The notes below the pieces were generated by a model. That model made no database searches. It was not told where the DNA came from and saw only the letters and a list, made by a program, of their open reading frames with translations. Below, piece by piece: positions 1 through 12,116 of a stretch of DNA of 64,000 bases; within the stretch, counting starts at the first letter, position 1; every line of letters begins with the position of its first letter. Origin of the DNA: Meandrina meandrites (lineage: Eukaryota > Cnidaria > Anthozoa > Scleractinia > Meandrinidae); NCBI GenBank assembly GCA_963693305.1, contig OY855910.1, positions 17,320,862-17,384,861 of the forward strand. Reading direction: 5' to 3'. Both the position numbers and the translations under genes were made by a program.

Positions 1-1
1 C

Positions 2-298
2 TCGGTAAGAACCGCTGAGTCCGCAAACAAGAAGTCCAGCGTGATTGAAGCAGAGGACAAACCGTGCCTCACGTGGGATTGCAGGCGGAAACGACGTGCA
101 GTGGTTGCTATGCCAACAGATGTTACACCAGAAGCACCCGCCGATGACATGCCTTGTCTCAGAGAAGACTGTCGAGCCGGAAAAAGAAGCAATGAAGATT
201 CCTCTTTGATGAAAAAACTCCGCTTCGCCCGCGCCAACCCTGACTCAGAAAATGACCCAGGCTGCCTATCTTGGATGTGTACGAAAGGTGGGAAATAG
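2..298 (+). CDS. Partial precursor of cyclic C-x4-C neuropeptide-like peptides (3' end)
   Basis: The frame is open from the left edge of the window to a TAG at 296-298, so the signal peptide and start must lie upstream. Three repeated units are visible: PCLTWDC followed by RRKRR, PCLREDC followed by RAGKR, and GCLSWMC followed by TKGGK at the C-terminus. Each has Cys-Leu-x-x-x-Cys, an acidic stretch in front (EAED, ADD, SEND) and basic residues behind. RAGKR has the Gly-Lys-Arg form of an amidation and cleavage site. This layout fits a secreted precursor cut by prohormone convertases into small disulfide-ring peptides; cnidarian precursors are also known to be cut at acidic residues. A splice donor (GTAAGA) follows the stop directly, so an intron in the 3' UTR is likely. 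A paralogue lies at 14304-14573. The repeat units are seen directly; the neuropeptide role is inference. Confidence 0.6.
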   Translation, partial: SVRTAESANKKSSVIEAEDKPCLTWDCRRKRRAVVAMPTDVTPEAPADDMPCLREDCRAGKRSNEDSSLMKKLRFARANPDSENDPGCLSWMCTKGGK

Positions 299-358
299 GT
301 AAGATCTCAAAGCACACCGTTTTATATGTCGTTGGCATGACACGCATTTCAGCAGTTA

Positions 359-618
359 GGTGAAGTCTGCATACGAGCCTAGTGGCCCATCAGGCCGGAG
401 CTTATCCCGGTTTCCGTAGCATGAAGCGACAAGGAGAATTTCTACCCCCCCCCCCCCCCACGCTATTCTAGTCTATCGCAGGGCTCCCCCATCAGTATAT
501 TCGCCGGTACCTATTTATACCGGCCTGGGTGGAGAGAGGGAGTGCTCCGGCCAGGGCTCGAACCCGGACCGCCCGATCTGGAGTCCAGCGCACTAAACAT
601 TAGGCACCACGCCTCCCA
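359..618 (-). mobile_element. tRNA-derived SINE, copy 1
   Basis: Read on the minus strand, this begins with a tRNA-like head that includes the box-B-like GGTTCGAGCCC (plus strand 554-564) and runs into a tail that ends near 359. The same sequence recurs at 12236-12495 in the other orientation, including the CCGGGATAAGCTCCGGCCTG block. A poly-C tract at 446-460 interrupts the body. Two copies with a pol III type B box support a SINE. Confidence 0.75.
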
Positions 619-2429
619 CATTTCAGTAGTTTAAAAGGGTTTAGTTTTTACCAGTTTCGGTAGTTATCCACTAAATTTGTCTGGAGCCTTATGCACAGAT
701 GGTACGAAGGGCTTTAAATTGAGTGTAAGAGTGTCTAAATGCTCTGCTAATTTCTCAGTTTTCGGTTAAAATTTCGAGAAAAGTACCCAAGTATTTACTG
801 ATGTTTGCGCACGTGAGCAAACATAATAGGTCTTGCCGAGTTTCCAGGTCATTTTTTACGGCTGAAAGATATTAGGAAACGAGCTGATACTATCTCCATT
901 GTTTGGCTTATAGTGTTAGTGTCATGTTAATTGTTTGATACTAACGACCTAAAGGTTGTCATAGTAATAGCTATTGCATACTTTCGTCAGTATTGTATTT
1001 ACATGTCCGTAATAATTCGATTTATCGCACTCTTTCCAATAAACACCCCCTCTCGCCTTTGAATGGGTTTTTGTTAAGAAACTCCTCTATTCTAATAAGC
1101 GTCCCCAACACAGTGGATCGGGTAGGAACTCTCGCAAGCTCTAACATGAATGGCTCGCTTACCTTCGAGAGAACAAAAGAACAAACAACAGGAACAATGC
1201 CCCTATCCCCCAAAGGGGCCTTATTTTCATGGAAGTGTGCTCAAAGCGATCTCTGAAGACAGTGAGTTAAGGACAGTGAGAGACCATGCCTCACCACGGA
1301 TTGCATACGAGATATATTACTTCACAACAAGTTTCTGAACGCCCATATTCTCAGAAATGGTTCACGTTCCCGCCTGAATGGCTAGCTTACATCACTCCTG
1401 CTTACGAAGGAACTGACCTTCTCATCTCGACTATTGTATTCATGTGAGAGGCACAACTCCTTCAACCGCAAGATGTCTCTTTTGTTTCATACATTCAGAT
1501 GATTATGCTAAAAAATAAATAAGCACTCCATACCCAACAAGCACCTTCCCTGGAATTCCCAAAACGGGGTTCTATCCAGTGACAGACATTTCAGGAACCC
1601 ATGTTTAGTTGGCGTCTGTACATATCCGTTAAGTGTACTATTTTTATGATCCACAGATGTAAAGACAACTGACCTGGCTGACCGCACCATTCTCCAAATA
1701 ATTCTGTAAAAGCTTTGCTCGCGAACTAGTCACCTCCACAAAATGAAATTTGAGGACCTTAATTACCACATAAGCAAGAGAAGAAGTTAACTCCAGAAAC
1801 CATAATGTAAATTGCTCGATGTAAATTTAATCTTAATTTAGTTTTTAGGTTGAAATTGTTAAAAAAACACTTTTATTTGCACTTATATAAAAATAAATTT
1901 TGAGTATAATGAAAGCCTTCTGGTTTGTGCATTTGTTTTCACCAGGGGTTAATCATGAACGGGCGTTGAACTGGTAACTAGGGGCAACGAGGCAACACAT
2001 AGGGAGGCATCGCGGGAGACTGGGGAAGATCGCGGTTTCAACAAAGACATATTTTCGTTAGTTCTCTGCGTTCGCCGAGAGTAATAAAAAAGATATGATA
2101 AGTTCAGAAACTAGCTGGGGGTATCTATTCTGTATTTCTTGGTGTTGTCGTCATCAATAGAGTAAAACAAAATAAGCAACAAATATTACTCACAGCAAAC
2201 ACAGTTGTTCACCCAATTAACAATAGTTTGTGTAACACCAAGTACTTTCCTAGGCATTCGAATTCAACGTAGTAAGCAAGAATAATACAAACCATACTTA
2301 CTCAGACTAATTTTGACAGTAAGAGTTTGCTTACAACGGTCAAATGCGACATATTTACAACACGACTTGGATCCTGTACATGACATGTGCACAGCTTTCT
2401 CGCGACAATCGTAAGCCAGTTCTAGGTAT
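619..2429. other. Intergenic, no gene recognised
   Basis: Only short, unsupported open frames occur here. The stretch near 750-775 resembles the degenerate CAGTTAAAATTT repeat seen again near 7605 and 12700. No coding similarity or RNA gene was recognised. Confidence 0.5.
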
Positions 2430-2571
2430 TGGATTAGACCAAGATAGTATGATTAGACAAAGTAATTTGATTAGCTATTAATCATCGCCAATAATCAATG
2501 ACTAATCAGATGATTACTCAATGATTACCCAACGATTTTTCATTGATGTGTTTGATCATCGATTAGTTACG
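2430..2571. promoter_or_regulatory. Cluster of TAATCA/GATTA motifs
   Basis: About ten copies of GATTA or TAATC in either orientation occur in roughly 140 bases, in an otherwise ordinary AT-rich context. This core is the one bound by bicoid/Otx-class homeodomains. It could be an enhancer-like homotypic cluster or a decayed short repeat. The density is seen directly; function is inference. Confidence 0.3.
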
Positions 2572-3680
2572 TCTGGTTAGATATGTGCCTGCAGTCAGTG
2601 TCTGATTGTTGCGTGATCCCACGGACCGTCGTAGGATAACAAGGCAATATACACTATTCAGATAGTAAGCCCCAACCGGTGGGTATGGGTGGATCCTTGG
2701 CTGGTCCTGGGGTACATTAATATCTTGTTTTGGAAAGGGAGGAACTCATTTTCCAAAGGGCTTATTATGGGGGGCGGGGGAAGGGGGCGGTGGGGGTATT
2801 TCAAACTGTAGATAGGTCTATGCAAGGAACGGATGTAACATTTGATAAAGTCTCCCTCGACATGAAACATAAAACATGTTCTACAGTTGTAAACGAAACA
2901 TCGTAAGTATCTGGGCATACTGTTACGATATAAAATACAAAACAAACTACACAATGGCGAGGTTATATTCTAAACAAGTTATATCTTTCTATGCTAATCG
3001 TAATATAACCTAATTGGAAATCCGCGAATTTCATTGGTTCATTAGCTGATGGCAGACCACGGTCACGCCTGTGTTCCTTGAAAGGGAATTTCCTTTCCTT
3101 TGATTTTTGGTTTAATTATATAATATCAGCTGGATATGTGCTTGTTCTTCAAAACTTTCACTGAGCGGTTATCAGTGATCAGGATTCCGGACAGGAATGA
3201 TAAAAATAATAACGGGCTTATTCTTTCCAGACTAATAACATGAGATCACATAATTTGTTTTGCTACGGACATCCCGAAAAGAAACTGAGCAAAAATGAAA
3301 CTAAACCCACGCGAACTTATAGATTATAGCAGCGCTGTTACTATTTTGTTTTAATTGAAAGATCCTCACTTGGCTTAGTGACATAGGAACCACATCAAGA
3401 CGATAATGAGCCTGTGTTTGAACGTTTTTATTACTCGTCACTTACTATTTTGCACTCTTATCTACTATTAGCTTTTGAAAACAAGGCCAATTTTGTGGCC
3501 GCTTAATATAAGGGGTAAAAACGATGATCAAATCCTTGTCGACCGCTTGACAGAGGCGGTCGCTAAAGAGCTTGATTTAAGCACCTGCTCTGAGTTGACG
3601 ACGTACAAGCCAGTTAATAATTTTCATTGCTCCTACCCTAGAAAAACTTTACTTTTAATAAACAACTGTATATTGGATGA
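2572..3680. other. Intergenic, no gene recognised
   Basis: This stretch includes a G-rich run at 2769-2795 and an 80-codon open frame at 3475-3717 that runs into the inverted repeat at 3681. No family similarity, signal peptide or splice pattern was recognised. Confidence 0.45.
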
Positions 3681-3793
3681 GGTTTTTGTGATATCAAGAA
3701 TAATCAGGTCGAGATAAGTGTTACCACCCGAAGCTGAAGGCCGAGGCTAATAACACTTACCGAGACCGTGATTGTTCCGGATATCACAAAACC
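3681..3793. repeat. Short palindromic (foldback) repeat
   Basis: The ends GGTTTTTGTGATATC and GATATCACAAAACC are inverted copies. Inside them, ATAAGTGTTA and TAACACTTA are inverted around a centre near 3740. This is typical of small non-autonomous elements. Confidence 0.65.
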
Positions 3794-3839
3794 GAATGTA
3801 ATATTTGTTTTATTTTACATTGTTTTAACGAAAACAACA

Positions 3840-4030
3840 ACAAACGCACTGTTGAAAAAACGAATCGCTGCGTGCGAGATGCCACTCACCAGCACTCTTG
3901 GGAATCATGCATTGCGCGCGCAGCCTACAGATTATTCACTAATCTGCCAGCAGATTGGAGAATAATCTGTAGGTTGCGCTGATTCCCAGAATTAACTGTT
4001 GGCTCTTAGCCAAAAAGAAGACAGATAGTG
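3840..4030. repeat. Dispersed hairpin repeat, copy 1
   Basis: The core CTACAGATTATTC ... GAATAATCTGTAG (3925-3973) is a near-perfect palindrome. The unit, including flanking ATGCCACTCACCA and TGATTCCCAGAATTAACTGT, recurs at about 63300-63510 near the 5' end of NNT. Two similar copies 59 kb apart support a dispersed element. Confidence 0.65.
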
Positions 4031-5639
4031 ACTACAATGTATAATAACACGAGTTATTGGGCACGACCTACGCATAATTCTCACAGTGCCAGACAAAATG
4101 CCGGCTTGTAACCTGAGACAGTCTAGCCTCAATCATTGACAGTGGCAATAGGCCCTGGCTGTTTCATGCTACGGAAAATGGCGTCGAGTGTCAGCCTATT
4201 GAGCCTTAAGGCTGCGAATGTTTCTACTTACACATTTGACATCAATTCAGCTGGATCCCGGAGTTCAGTTTTACAAAACCCTGCCCAGGCTGTATAACAT
4301 TTCTTGCGAGTGATACATAAAAGTCGTCTTTTGAAGAATATTTTACATTTCTGAAATTCGGTTCAGTTTACATTATTGATAGTTACGTCAAAAGATTTTA
4401 TAAAAAGATAGAAAATGACCTCAGTAGCCCATGAATAGAACAAAGCTGATGTAGAAAGTTCTTGATCCCCACATGTATATTATCATGCTTGGCTATTTTT
4501 CTGTTGAACCTTCAAAATGAACAACGAAATCAAAATTTACAATTTTTTTAAGATCAATAGGAAAGGAAAAAACTCAATAAGATATGTTAATTGAAGGAAA
4601 TTATGACTTGAATAGAAAATGGATAAACAGGTTAAACACAACATTATCTCGCACTGAAAATAAAGCTCTATGACTTGTTTGCGGATATCAGGCTCTATGG
4701 GCCATGAAATTGCCTCATAAATGTTTTCTTAATTAGGCAGATATAACCTTGATAGCATTGTTTCACTTCTTTTGCCATCTTATATATCTTCGTATTTTTC
4801 CCAGCATTAAAATTACTGTTACCCTTCATAAATATTTTAGATATTCACCTGCTTAAGGAAGATTTTAATTTTGTATCTTAATTTGCGAAATTGATTTTAT
4901 CAAAATTTCGTGCTGAGATTTTTCACGGCGATGACGACGTCAAATCTCCATTTGGTTTTATTTCCCATGTGTTGTAATTGCTAAAGATGAGTGAATTTAG
5001 ATTTCTTAATGAATAACAAAAATACAGAAGAAAGTTTGATATACTGCAATGTCAAAGTTTTCGACAAAAACATGTTGAACGAGGGAGCATTAAAAAAAAT
5101 TACCTGTGTAGATCACCAGGACGGTAACTACCGGAAAATGCGAGGATTAAAAATTGTACGTATTTTAAACAATTGTTTATATAAAACTTTAACCATTTAA
5201 ATATATTTTTTTTAGAGTGATTACACATTTCCGTGGAGGTTGGTTTCAATGCGAGCAAATTTGCAAAATTTCGTTCTTTTTTTACCTTTAAAACAATACG
5301 TGAGTTTTCGGTTCCCAATATTTACCGTACAAATGACCCTATTACAACTTCACGTTCTCAAAGAGATTTTTAAAAAACAATTCGAATGCATCAGTTCTTG
5401 TAGTTAAACTGACACAGATACTAGAATTACGATGTTGAACACTTCCCAAACCTATTAGGAAATCTTATATCTCCAACTGTTTTGTATAAAAGTTTCTCTT
5501 TGTATTTCGGTAGCGTGGATCACAGCATGAAAATCTACTTCCTTGTTTATATCTGCCCTAAATGAAATGTGCAGCCACTTAAATTATTAGAGCAAGCGGT
5601 GATTGGCGAATTTCCGTTAGATTAATTATATCTGTTTTA
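4031..5639. other. Intergenic, AT-rich, no gene recognised
   Basis: Low-complexity AT-rich sequence. The small open frames at 4991-5200 (plus) and 5100-5318 (minus) overlap each other and have no supporting signals. Confidence 0.45.
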
Positions 5640-5640
5640 A

Positions 5641-5746
5641 CATAATAAAAGTAACTCACACAAGAAAGAGCTTGTTCAAAAGCCAGTGTCCTGCGTGAAA
5701 GGAAGTAGCTTGACGTAAGAAGAAGAGAAGATTTTTAGCAACAAAG
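5641..5746 (+). promoter_or_regulatory. Candidate core promoter and non-coding first exon for the 6150 gene
   Basis: A TATA-like TAATAAAAG lies at 5644-5652, and a good donor (ACAAAG|GTAAGG) cuts at 5746/5747. The next acceptor (TATTTGTAG) sits exactly in front of the ATG at 6150. A short untranslated first exon spliced to one coding exon is the simplest reading. Confidence 0.35.
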
Positions 5747-6149
5747 GTAAGGCGCGTTGAGTTTGTTTAAGGCTATTCATTCGGTTCTTCCTGAAGTTCT
5801 TTTCAGAACTTTTCTTTATTCATCTAACATTCTAAGAATTCTTTAATTGGATTTCTTCATCTTTTAAAGTTCTTTTTGCACATTTTGGGAGCGGATGTTC
5901 TTTTTAAAGTTGAATAGAGAGAAAAAATACGCCACAAACAGCTTGATCTTGATTTTAGTGCCTCCTCCATTTGTCAATCTAAAGACAACTTAACCAGTTT
6001 TGATCTAGTAGTAAATTTTTATAGTTATTTATGTTGGGCTTGGCTTTGTATACAACACTTATATGCTATTCGGCCATCTTTTCGTCGAGTGCAAGTGTAC
6101 ACGTTGCTGTGCTAAAAACAAATAATTATATAAAACTTGCTATTTGTAG

Positions 6150-6419
6150 ATGTCGCATCGCAGGCTTCAAGCCATATTTGTTGCTTTCCTTCTTCTGGTG
6201 ATGATTACTGCATCCATGTCACTTCCAGCTGATTATCAGCCTGGCTACGACAGTTATCATCCGAAATATTACTTTGGCGACAAAAGAAACCCACCACAGA
6301 ACTCGAGGGCGCGCCATGGAAAGCGAGGCTACCAAGCTGACTCTGCTTACGTGTACGGCGCGGACAGAGAACAAAGGCGAAAAGTACCAGATAGCTATTA
6401 TGAACCAATCAGCGTGTAG
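6150..6419 (+). CDS. Secreted neuropeptide-like precursor (89 aa)
   Basis: Residues 1-25 form a clear signal peptide: a basic start, a hydrophobic core (IFVAFLLLVMITA), then a small-residue cut site before LPADYQ. The mature part is Tyr-rich and cut by dibasic sites. It splits into a first peptide ending YYFGD, KR, then NPPQNSRARHG followed by KR (Gly-Lys-Arg, an amidation signal), then a Tyr-rich segment ending ADREQ, RR, and a C-terminal peptide ending YYEPISV. There are no cysteines. A splice acceptor abuts the ATG, so a non-coding first exon is expected; AATAAA lies at 6479-6484, about 60 bases after the stop. The compact design matches neuropeptide or other regulated-secretion precursors. 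No known peptide family was recognised; a tyrosine-rich secreted matrix or mucus peptide is the alternative. Confidence 0.65.
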   Translation: MSHRRLQAIFVAFLLLVMITASMSLPADYQPGYDSYHPKYYFGDKRNPPQNSRARHGKRGYQADSAYVYGADREQRRKVPDSYYEPISV

Positions 6420-6478
6420 CATTGACTCTGAGAGGAAATTGTATAGCACGAGTAGGATGTAGATTACTTTAACTTAGA

Positions 6479-6484
6479 AATAAA
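6479..6484 (+). terminator. Poly(A) signal of the 6150 gene
   Basis: AATAAA about 60 bases after the stop codon, at the usual distance for a short 3' UTR. Confidence 0.65.
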
Positions 6485-6499
6485 GCCATCAGAGTAAAT

Positions 6500-8769
6500 G
6501 CTCTGTTGTCGAGTGATCGTTTTTAAAGGTTCGTTTGTGTGCTCAGTGAGGGTGACGTGAAAGGTGCGCGGGAGGGCAGGGGCGGGGGGTGGGGGGAAGG
6601 GGTGCTGATTTACAAGCAATAACTGAGGCTTGCTTGATTTATCCCGTCAATAACTATACTGCAAACCAAACACGTCTGAAACTGTTCATATGGAACTCAT
6701 TTTTTGTCAGCTCCGGTATTGAGTAAATAACGATAATACTTTGTATGTTTTTGTAATGTGATCTTTCAGTGATTGTTATGGAAATAAACGGCCACGCCTG
6801 TGGCGGAAAGATCCCAAAATGGGAAGTTGTTGTCTTGTCCCAGCAAACAGAGCTCAGCCAAAGCTACACACTCTCGTATTTAGAATAAGTAGTGATTAAT
6901 TAAAAAGGAGCAAGATACATAAATAACGGCTTTGTCAACAATTAAAAGCACAGCAAAACACCATCTCGTCAATTCAAGCAGTAAAAGGCGACGTTTTTCT
7001 AATCTATATTCACGAATCGCGGAAATAAATGATCTTCAAAGAACTTGCGACACTTGCTGTAGTCTGTGTGTGGCTGCGCGTTAGTCTCTCAGTCTTCTCG
7101 TAATTTTTTTTCCATGGCGTGAAAAGGGAGTGAAACGAAGCGTAAAATCGATAGGTGTCCTATAGTTGATTTGCATGACTGATAAATTTCCGCTCATACG
7201 TTCGATCGGAGGTAACGTGGGCGACTTATGTGGGAAGATTGCTATGAAGTGGTCGACAAGAACGTATCATTGATTGTTTCTTCACACAGTTAGCAGCTAG
7301 CTTGTCAGTCGGATCAGTTTGTACCGGATCATAAATTGTTGTAAGCATGTATTTTTTGGTTTATTGGTTACCTAAATACCACTCTGCCATCGCCACAGTC
7401 ATTTCTCACGGCATAGGCTTACTGCCAAGATCTCCATGGGGTTAACCGTTAGCCGCAGAACCGGCCAAAAAATTAAAAATTGAAAAATTTTAACCGTTAG
7501 CCGTAAAAATTCGGTTACCCGTAAACAATGTCTGGCTACGAAATACCTACCCAGGCGCCCTTTCCTCGACCGAAATAGCGGGTGTGCATGGGGGTGCTGG
7601 ATTCTCAATTATCAGTTAAAATTTAGGCCATTTCTCAGCTATCAGTTAATTTCTAAAGATCTCAGTTAACTTTCAATCCCCATTAGCTTTTGCTGTATTG
7701 TATCCTAGCAACGTTGTTCATCTCATTAGCCGAACAGTGCCGAGTAGCATCCGATGATTTCCGTTCACTTTCCAGCGACTCCGAACTGTTTTGGAGATTT
7801 AACCACAAGCAGACAATCCTCTGTGTTTGAAACCGCGTAACATACGCATCATGATACGTTCAAATCACAGGTAAACCAAGCTCCTTTCGGAACCGTCAAC
7901 ATGACATAGCGTAACAGCGTTATTATAAGAGCTTTTATGGGAATATAACGATCGTACAAAACAGCTTAAAATAAGGGGAAAATATTAGTAAAATCGACTT
8001 ACTTGCCCTGTTATGTGTAACTTGTGTTTTTATGGCGTTTGGAGACGTTTCAGAGCGATTCCAGTGGGTTTTATCTTCTCTGTTTTCCTTTCCATATGAT
8101 ACGTCTTTCAACTGTTCCTTCTTCACCACGGCGAAAGAATTTTAAAAATTACTTTGACAACACCACACAAAGCAGCCATATTTTTCAAGGTTCTTTAAGT
8201 CTAAAATCATCAAATAGCGCGAAATTTGGGGCCGTTTTAACTCGTCGTATTAAAAGCGACCATAAGGTAGCCTCTCTATGGGTACCTCAGAACTTCGTTT
8301 TCGACGCACTTCTTTTGCAAATCTTCGTTGTTTTAAGCAGATATTCGTTTTATGGATTAAAATCACTGCGCGACAGTGTAGTCAGAGTAAGTCACAGCCG
8401 AATAAATATCTCTCTTCAGCAACAAATTGATCTAAATTGCGTACGTAACTGTTTAAATTCACGAAAAGCAATTTAAACAGCATCCTCGGAGACCCAGGGG
8501 CAGTTACTCGGGGAGAAACGAGGTAAATCGGGCAGAAATCGTAGCGGCGAAAGTTTTCTATAAAAGTATAAGAGCCCCTGGGAAACGAGTCTCTCCAGAC
8601 CATTTCCAAGCGGCTCTGCGAATGCTGGCTCCTGATTGAGCAAAAATACTCCTTTGTATTATTTTGCCCAATCGGCGAACAGCAACTTCAGAGTCACTTT
8701 CATGTGTTCTTATACGGCAGTTTATTTCAATATTTCTTTGGATCACTATCTGCATCTAGGCGAGGTCTA
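6500..8769. other. Intergenic; degenerate repeats at 7430-7675
   Basis: Repeats of the form TTAACCGTTAGCCGTAAAA (7440-7530) and TCAGTTAAAATTT / CTATCAGTTAA (7605-7672) recur near 12670-12760 and 13270-13345. A 150-codon open frame at 8024-8476 is the longest here, but it has no recognised domain, signal peptide or splice support and overlaps an antisense frame. Confidence 0.45.
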
Positions 8770-8979
8770 CGTAAAAATCACTATTAAATAGTTACCAAAA
8801 GTACCCTATATAATGCAGAGTAACAAAAGTCGAAAATTTTGCACTCCTAAGGGTCTTTTAAAGTGCCTTTTTAAACTGTTTTTAAAATTGCCAATAAAAT
8901 AAAACAGTTCTTAAAATTGGCACTTTTAAGAGTCCTTAAAAGTGCACTTTAAACAGTTCTTAAGAGGCTGTCTCTGTAA

Positions 8980-9877
8980 GAACCACCCACTCGCAAATTC
9001 GCATAAAAAATAATTTTGCTTGAAACTCTGGCAACTGAAAGACTTTACCAAGACTAGAACTAAGACACGTTTGGTTTGATTCGAAATGATTTTTTGGTCG
9101 CGTTAGGAGCAATAAAATATTTTGCCTCTTCCAGGCACGCCACAACGTCTGAAAAATTAAAAAATAGGCATTTTATATCAGTACATGTACGAGTATTTAC
9201 GACATTTCCGCCTATATCGAAATCAACCATTTGAGCAGATTTTGTCACAAAAACAGCTTACCTGCTTCGCAGATCGGAATTATTACACCTTAAGCCATCT
9301 TCAAGATAGCTGAGTTCCATTACAACTCGAGCAAATGCTGAAATGGGTATATTTCGATATATATAGGGAAAAAAATCGTAAATACTCGTACATGTGCTGA
9401 TGCAAACGGTCATAATTTTTGAAATACTGATAACGTACATGGGATTTTTCAAGTGTTGGCCGATAAAGGACTACTCTTTACGGCTGTGTAGGATAGAGTT
9501 AGCAACTACGTCCCAATTTTCAAAAATAAGCTTCTAAATCATGGCCATTTTCAGCCTTTGATCGACAACGATTTGTAGTGGTCATAATATACTTAATTTC
9601 GCACTTCCAGATAAATCAAGGGAAAACTTGTTATTTTCGTGGTAAACTCGAAATGTTGATCAGCAAATTGATATAAAATTTGTCGGTATTCGACGCGAGT
9701 AAAATATTTTGCGGGGGCTCGAAAATGCCTATTTTTTAATTTTGCAGACGTTGCGGCGGGCCTGGAAGGGGCAAAATCTTTTATGGCTCCTAACGTGGCC
9801 AGAAAATCATTTGGAATCAAACCAAATCTGTTTTAGTTCTAGCCTTGGTCAAGTCTTTTAGTTGACAGAGTTTCATG
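8980..9877. mobile_element. Foldback element with about 150 bp imperfect arms
   Basis: Sequence at about 9018-9170 is repeated in inverted form at about 9722-9877 (shared CTTTACCAAGACTAGAACTA-like and AATTAAAAAATAGGCATTTT blocks, with point differences). A second inverted pair lies inside (about 9172-9235 against 9338-9405, sharing TACATGTACGAGTATTTACG). No transposase was seen, so it is non-autonomous. Confidence 0.65.
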
Positions 9878-9959
9878 CATTCTTAAAAGTACAACTTTTA
9901 GGAGCTCTTACTGAGAGTGCCACTTTTTCGATTTACGACTTTCGGTCTACCTGTTTAGT

Positions 9960-10965
9960 GAGTTTTACATAGAGGACGGGACCTAGATGCTGATAATGAT
10001 CGTCTTTAAGGTAATCACTAAGGTAATCGATTAGCAACAGTTTGCGCGTTCGGCTTATACACTTGTCTTTCACTATTGATTTCTAGTACAAAACATGTTA
10101 CAAAAGAGATCTATTGTACATGAAAAAAGTTATCTTGTAAAGTAGTTTGTTTGAATTGATTTCGTAACAATCTTTAGTTTAACTTTTTTGTATAATCTTT
10201 TTACTAAAGTTTAATTTTATTCTGTAAAAATGCTCTCTGAAATTTTTATATTGCTCGTGTTGTTTTGTTTTGACCAGGCATTTTCGGGATTGTAGTAAAA
10301 CTTTGGAAAGAAAAAGATTTTGACAATGTTTACTCACGGGAAGGAACGTACATGAAAGTAGTCTTCTACGCAGCTGCACCTGTTCGTAGAATGGGCTACA
10401 CAGGAAGCATAAATCAAGAATTTTGACGTTTTGACAGATGATTGACAGTTTATGCGTGGTCCCAATAAAAGAGCTCAAGCGAGATTTTTGAGTCAGAAGT
10501 CACTAGACGTTGTAAACAGCTCGTACAGTAAAAAAGTGTTAGATTCGAAGAATAAGGGATTGTTGCCAACAAGAAGTTTTGTTCTTAATTATAGAAGACA
10601 GAGGGCCGAGCTAATTTCTCCGAATACAGTGAAGTCTCCTTCCACAGATCATTGTAAGGCAATCATCAAGGCAATCTTTAAGGTAATAACTAAGGGGCAG
10701 TGCGTTTGGTGATCCCACCGCCACCTGAAATTCTCATTTTTTTTTCTGGTTCCCTCTCAATGCCTGTCAGTTACGGCTGATCCCCCCTCCATTCTTAAGA
10801 AAACCATGTGATCCCCCCCCCCCCCCCCCCCTAAATCCTGCGCTTCCCAAGGCCATAAATAATGACCGGTCCCTGCTGATATACAGCTGACCTAAGTAAA
10901 TACAGTTGTAGTTTGCTATTGATTTCCAGTACGAAAGAGTTCTATTGTACATTGGTTGATTTAGT
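9960..10965. repeat. Partial direct repeats around an uncharacterised segment
   Basis: The blocks CTTTAAGGTAATCACTAAGG and the GTAC..TCTATTGTACAT stretch near 10006-10125 recur in the same order, with changes, at about 10675-10950. A poly-C run lies at about 10817-10832. The 86-codon frame at 10452-10712 overlaps this and is not supported. Confidence 0.4.
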
Positions 10966-11690
10966 TTTTAGAATACAATATTTTCATTGATTATAATTAC
11001 AAATCCAGATTAACTTTTGAACGTTAACCATAGGAATATAACGCAAGAATAAAAGATTACTTTGAAATGCAGAAATCTATTATGCTTATGAATAGATCGA
11101 GCTATTATACTGGTCTATTTGCTAAGTAGGGCCCAAATGTAAACCTATGTAACAATATCTAATGTAACTATTGTAGAAGTTTTGTTATAATCAGTATCTT
11201 TATTCTTCTGGCACTGAGTTCGGTTCCTTATACTTAGGTAGGGGTCTTAATCCTGTCGTGACAATAACAAGGAATCATTGTTGATACGCCGTAAAACGTC
11301 AAACTTTGAGAGATGAGCAGACATGACATATAATTTGTTTAGTTTATAGGCGTTTTATATCTTCATATTCTATCTGATTACGCGAATTTTTAAATCCTCG
11401 CTTGAATCTTGAGATTTCGTTTTTCAGCGGTAATCGTCGCGTCTTCGATTTCTTCGGGAACACCCATAAGGCCTCTCGGGAGCGTAGTCTGCGTGGTCAC
11501 GCAACTTGAGTAACGCTAGCGTTAGCTACAGCGGGTAACGGATAGCCATGGGATTTTAACTCTATCTATCCTATAAATCCAGAAAAAGCTAGGTAAAAAT
11601 GTTCTTATTTTTTTTAAAACTACGCTGTTTTCACCTCTATCCAGGCCAGAAAGGTCAACCATCTCATCTGACAGTTATCTCAACGTTTCT
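10966..11690. other. Intergenic; end of the degenerate CAGTTA-type repeat
   Basis: AT-rich sequence with no recognised gene. 11644-11690 resembles the TCTCATCTGACAGTTA repeat that continues on the other side of the inserted element at 12675-12748. Confidence 0.4.
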
Positions 11691-12116
11691 CACAGGTAGC
11701 CAAAGCTTAAGATACGACTGAAAATAAATAAAATGATCTAAAATTGTCAAATGTTTATTGTTTTATCAATCTTATATTACATATTCATGTGAGCTTTGAA
11801 AATTAGCATAATATGCTAATTCTAAAATTGCTCCCTACTAGTCTAAGCGAAGCGAAAGGTAGCACACTCGAACCGCCAGAATGCCGACCCGTGTTCATGA
11901 AATGAGCTGTAATTCTCAAAGTTTGCTATCTTCCCCTCAAAACGCCTCAAATTCAAAGGCTTCGATAGTCGTTCTATAAATACATACCGAAAAAGTGCCC
12001 AATGTTGCATCCTTTCCCCGGCAAAACGGCAATATTTCAGTGGTAAACCTCCACGAACCATCCGCGGCCCGAGCGCCTCTGCAATTTTTCTCATTTAATC
12101 ATATGCAATTTGGAAC

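Noticed and set aside
8024..8476. 150-codon plus-strand frame
   Set aside because: Mixed composition, no signal peptide or domain, overlapping antisense frame, and no promoter, splice or poly(A) support.
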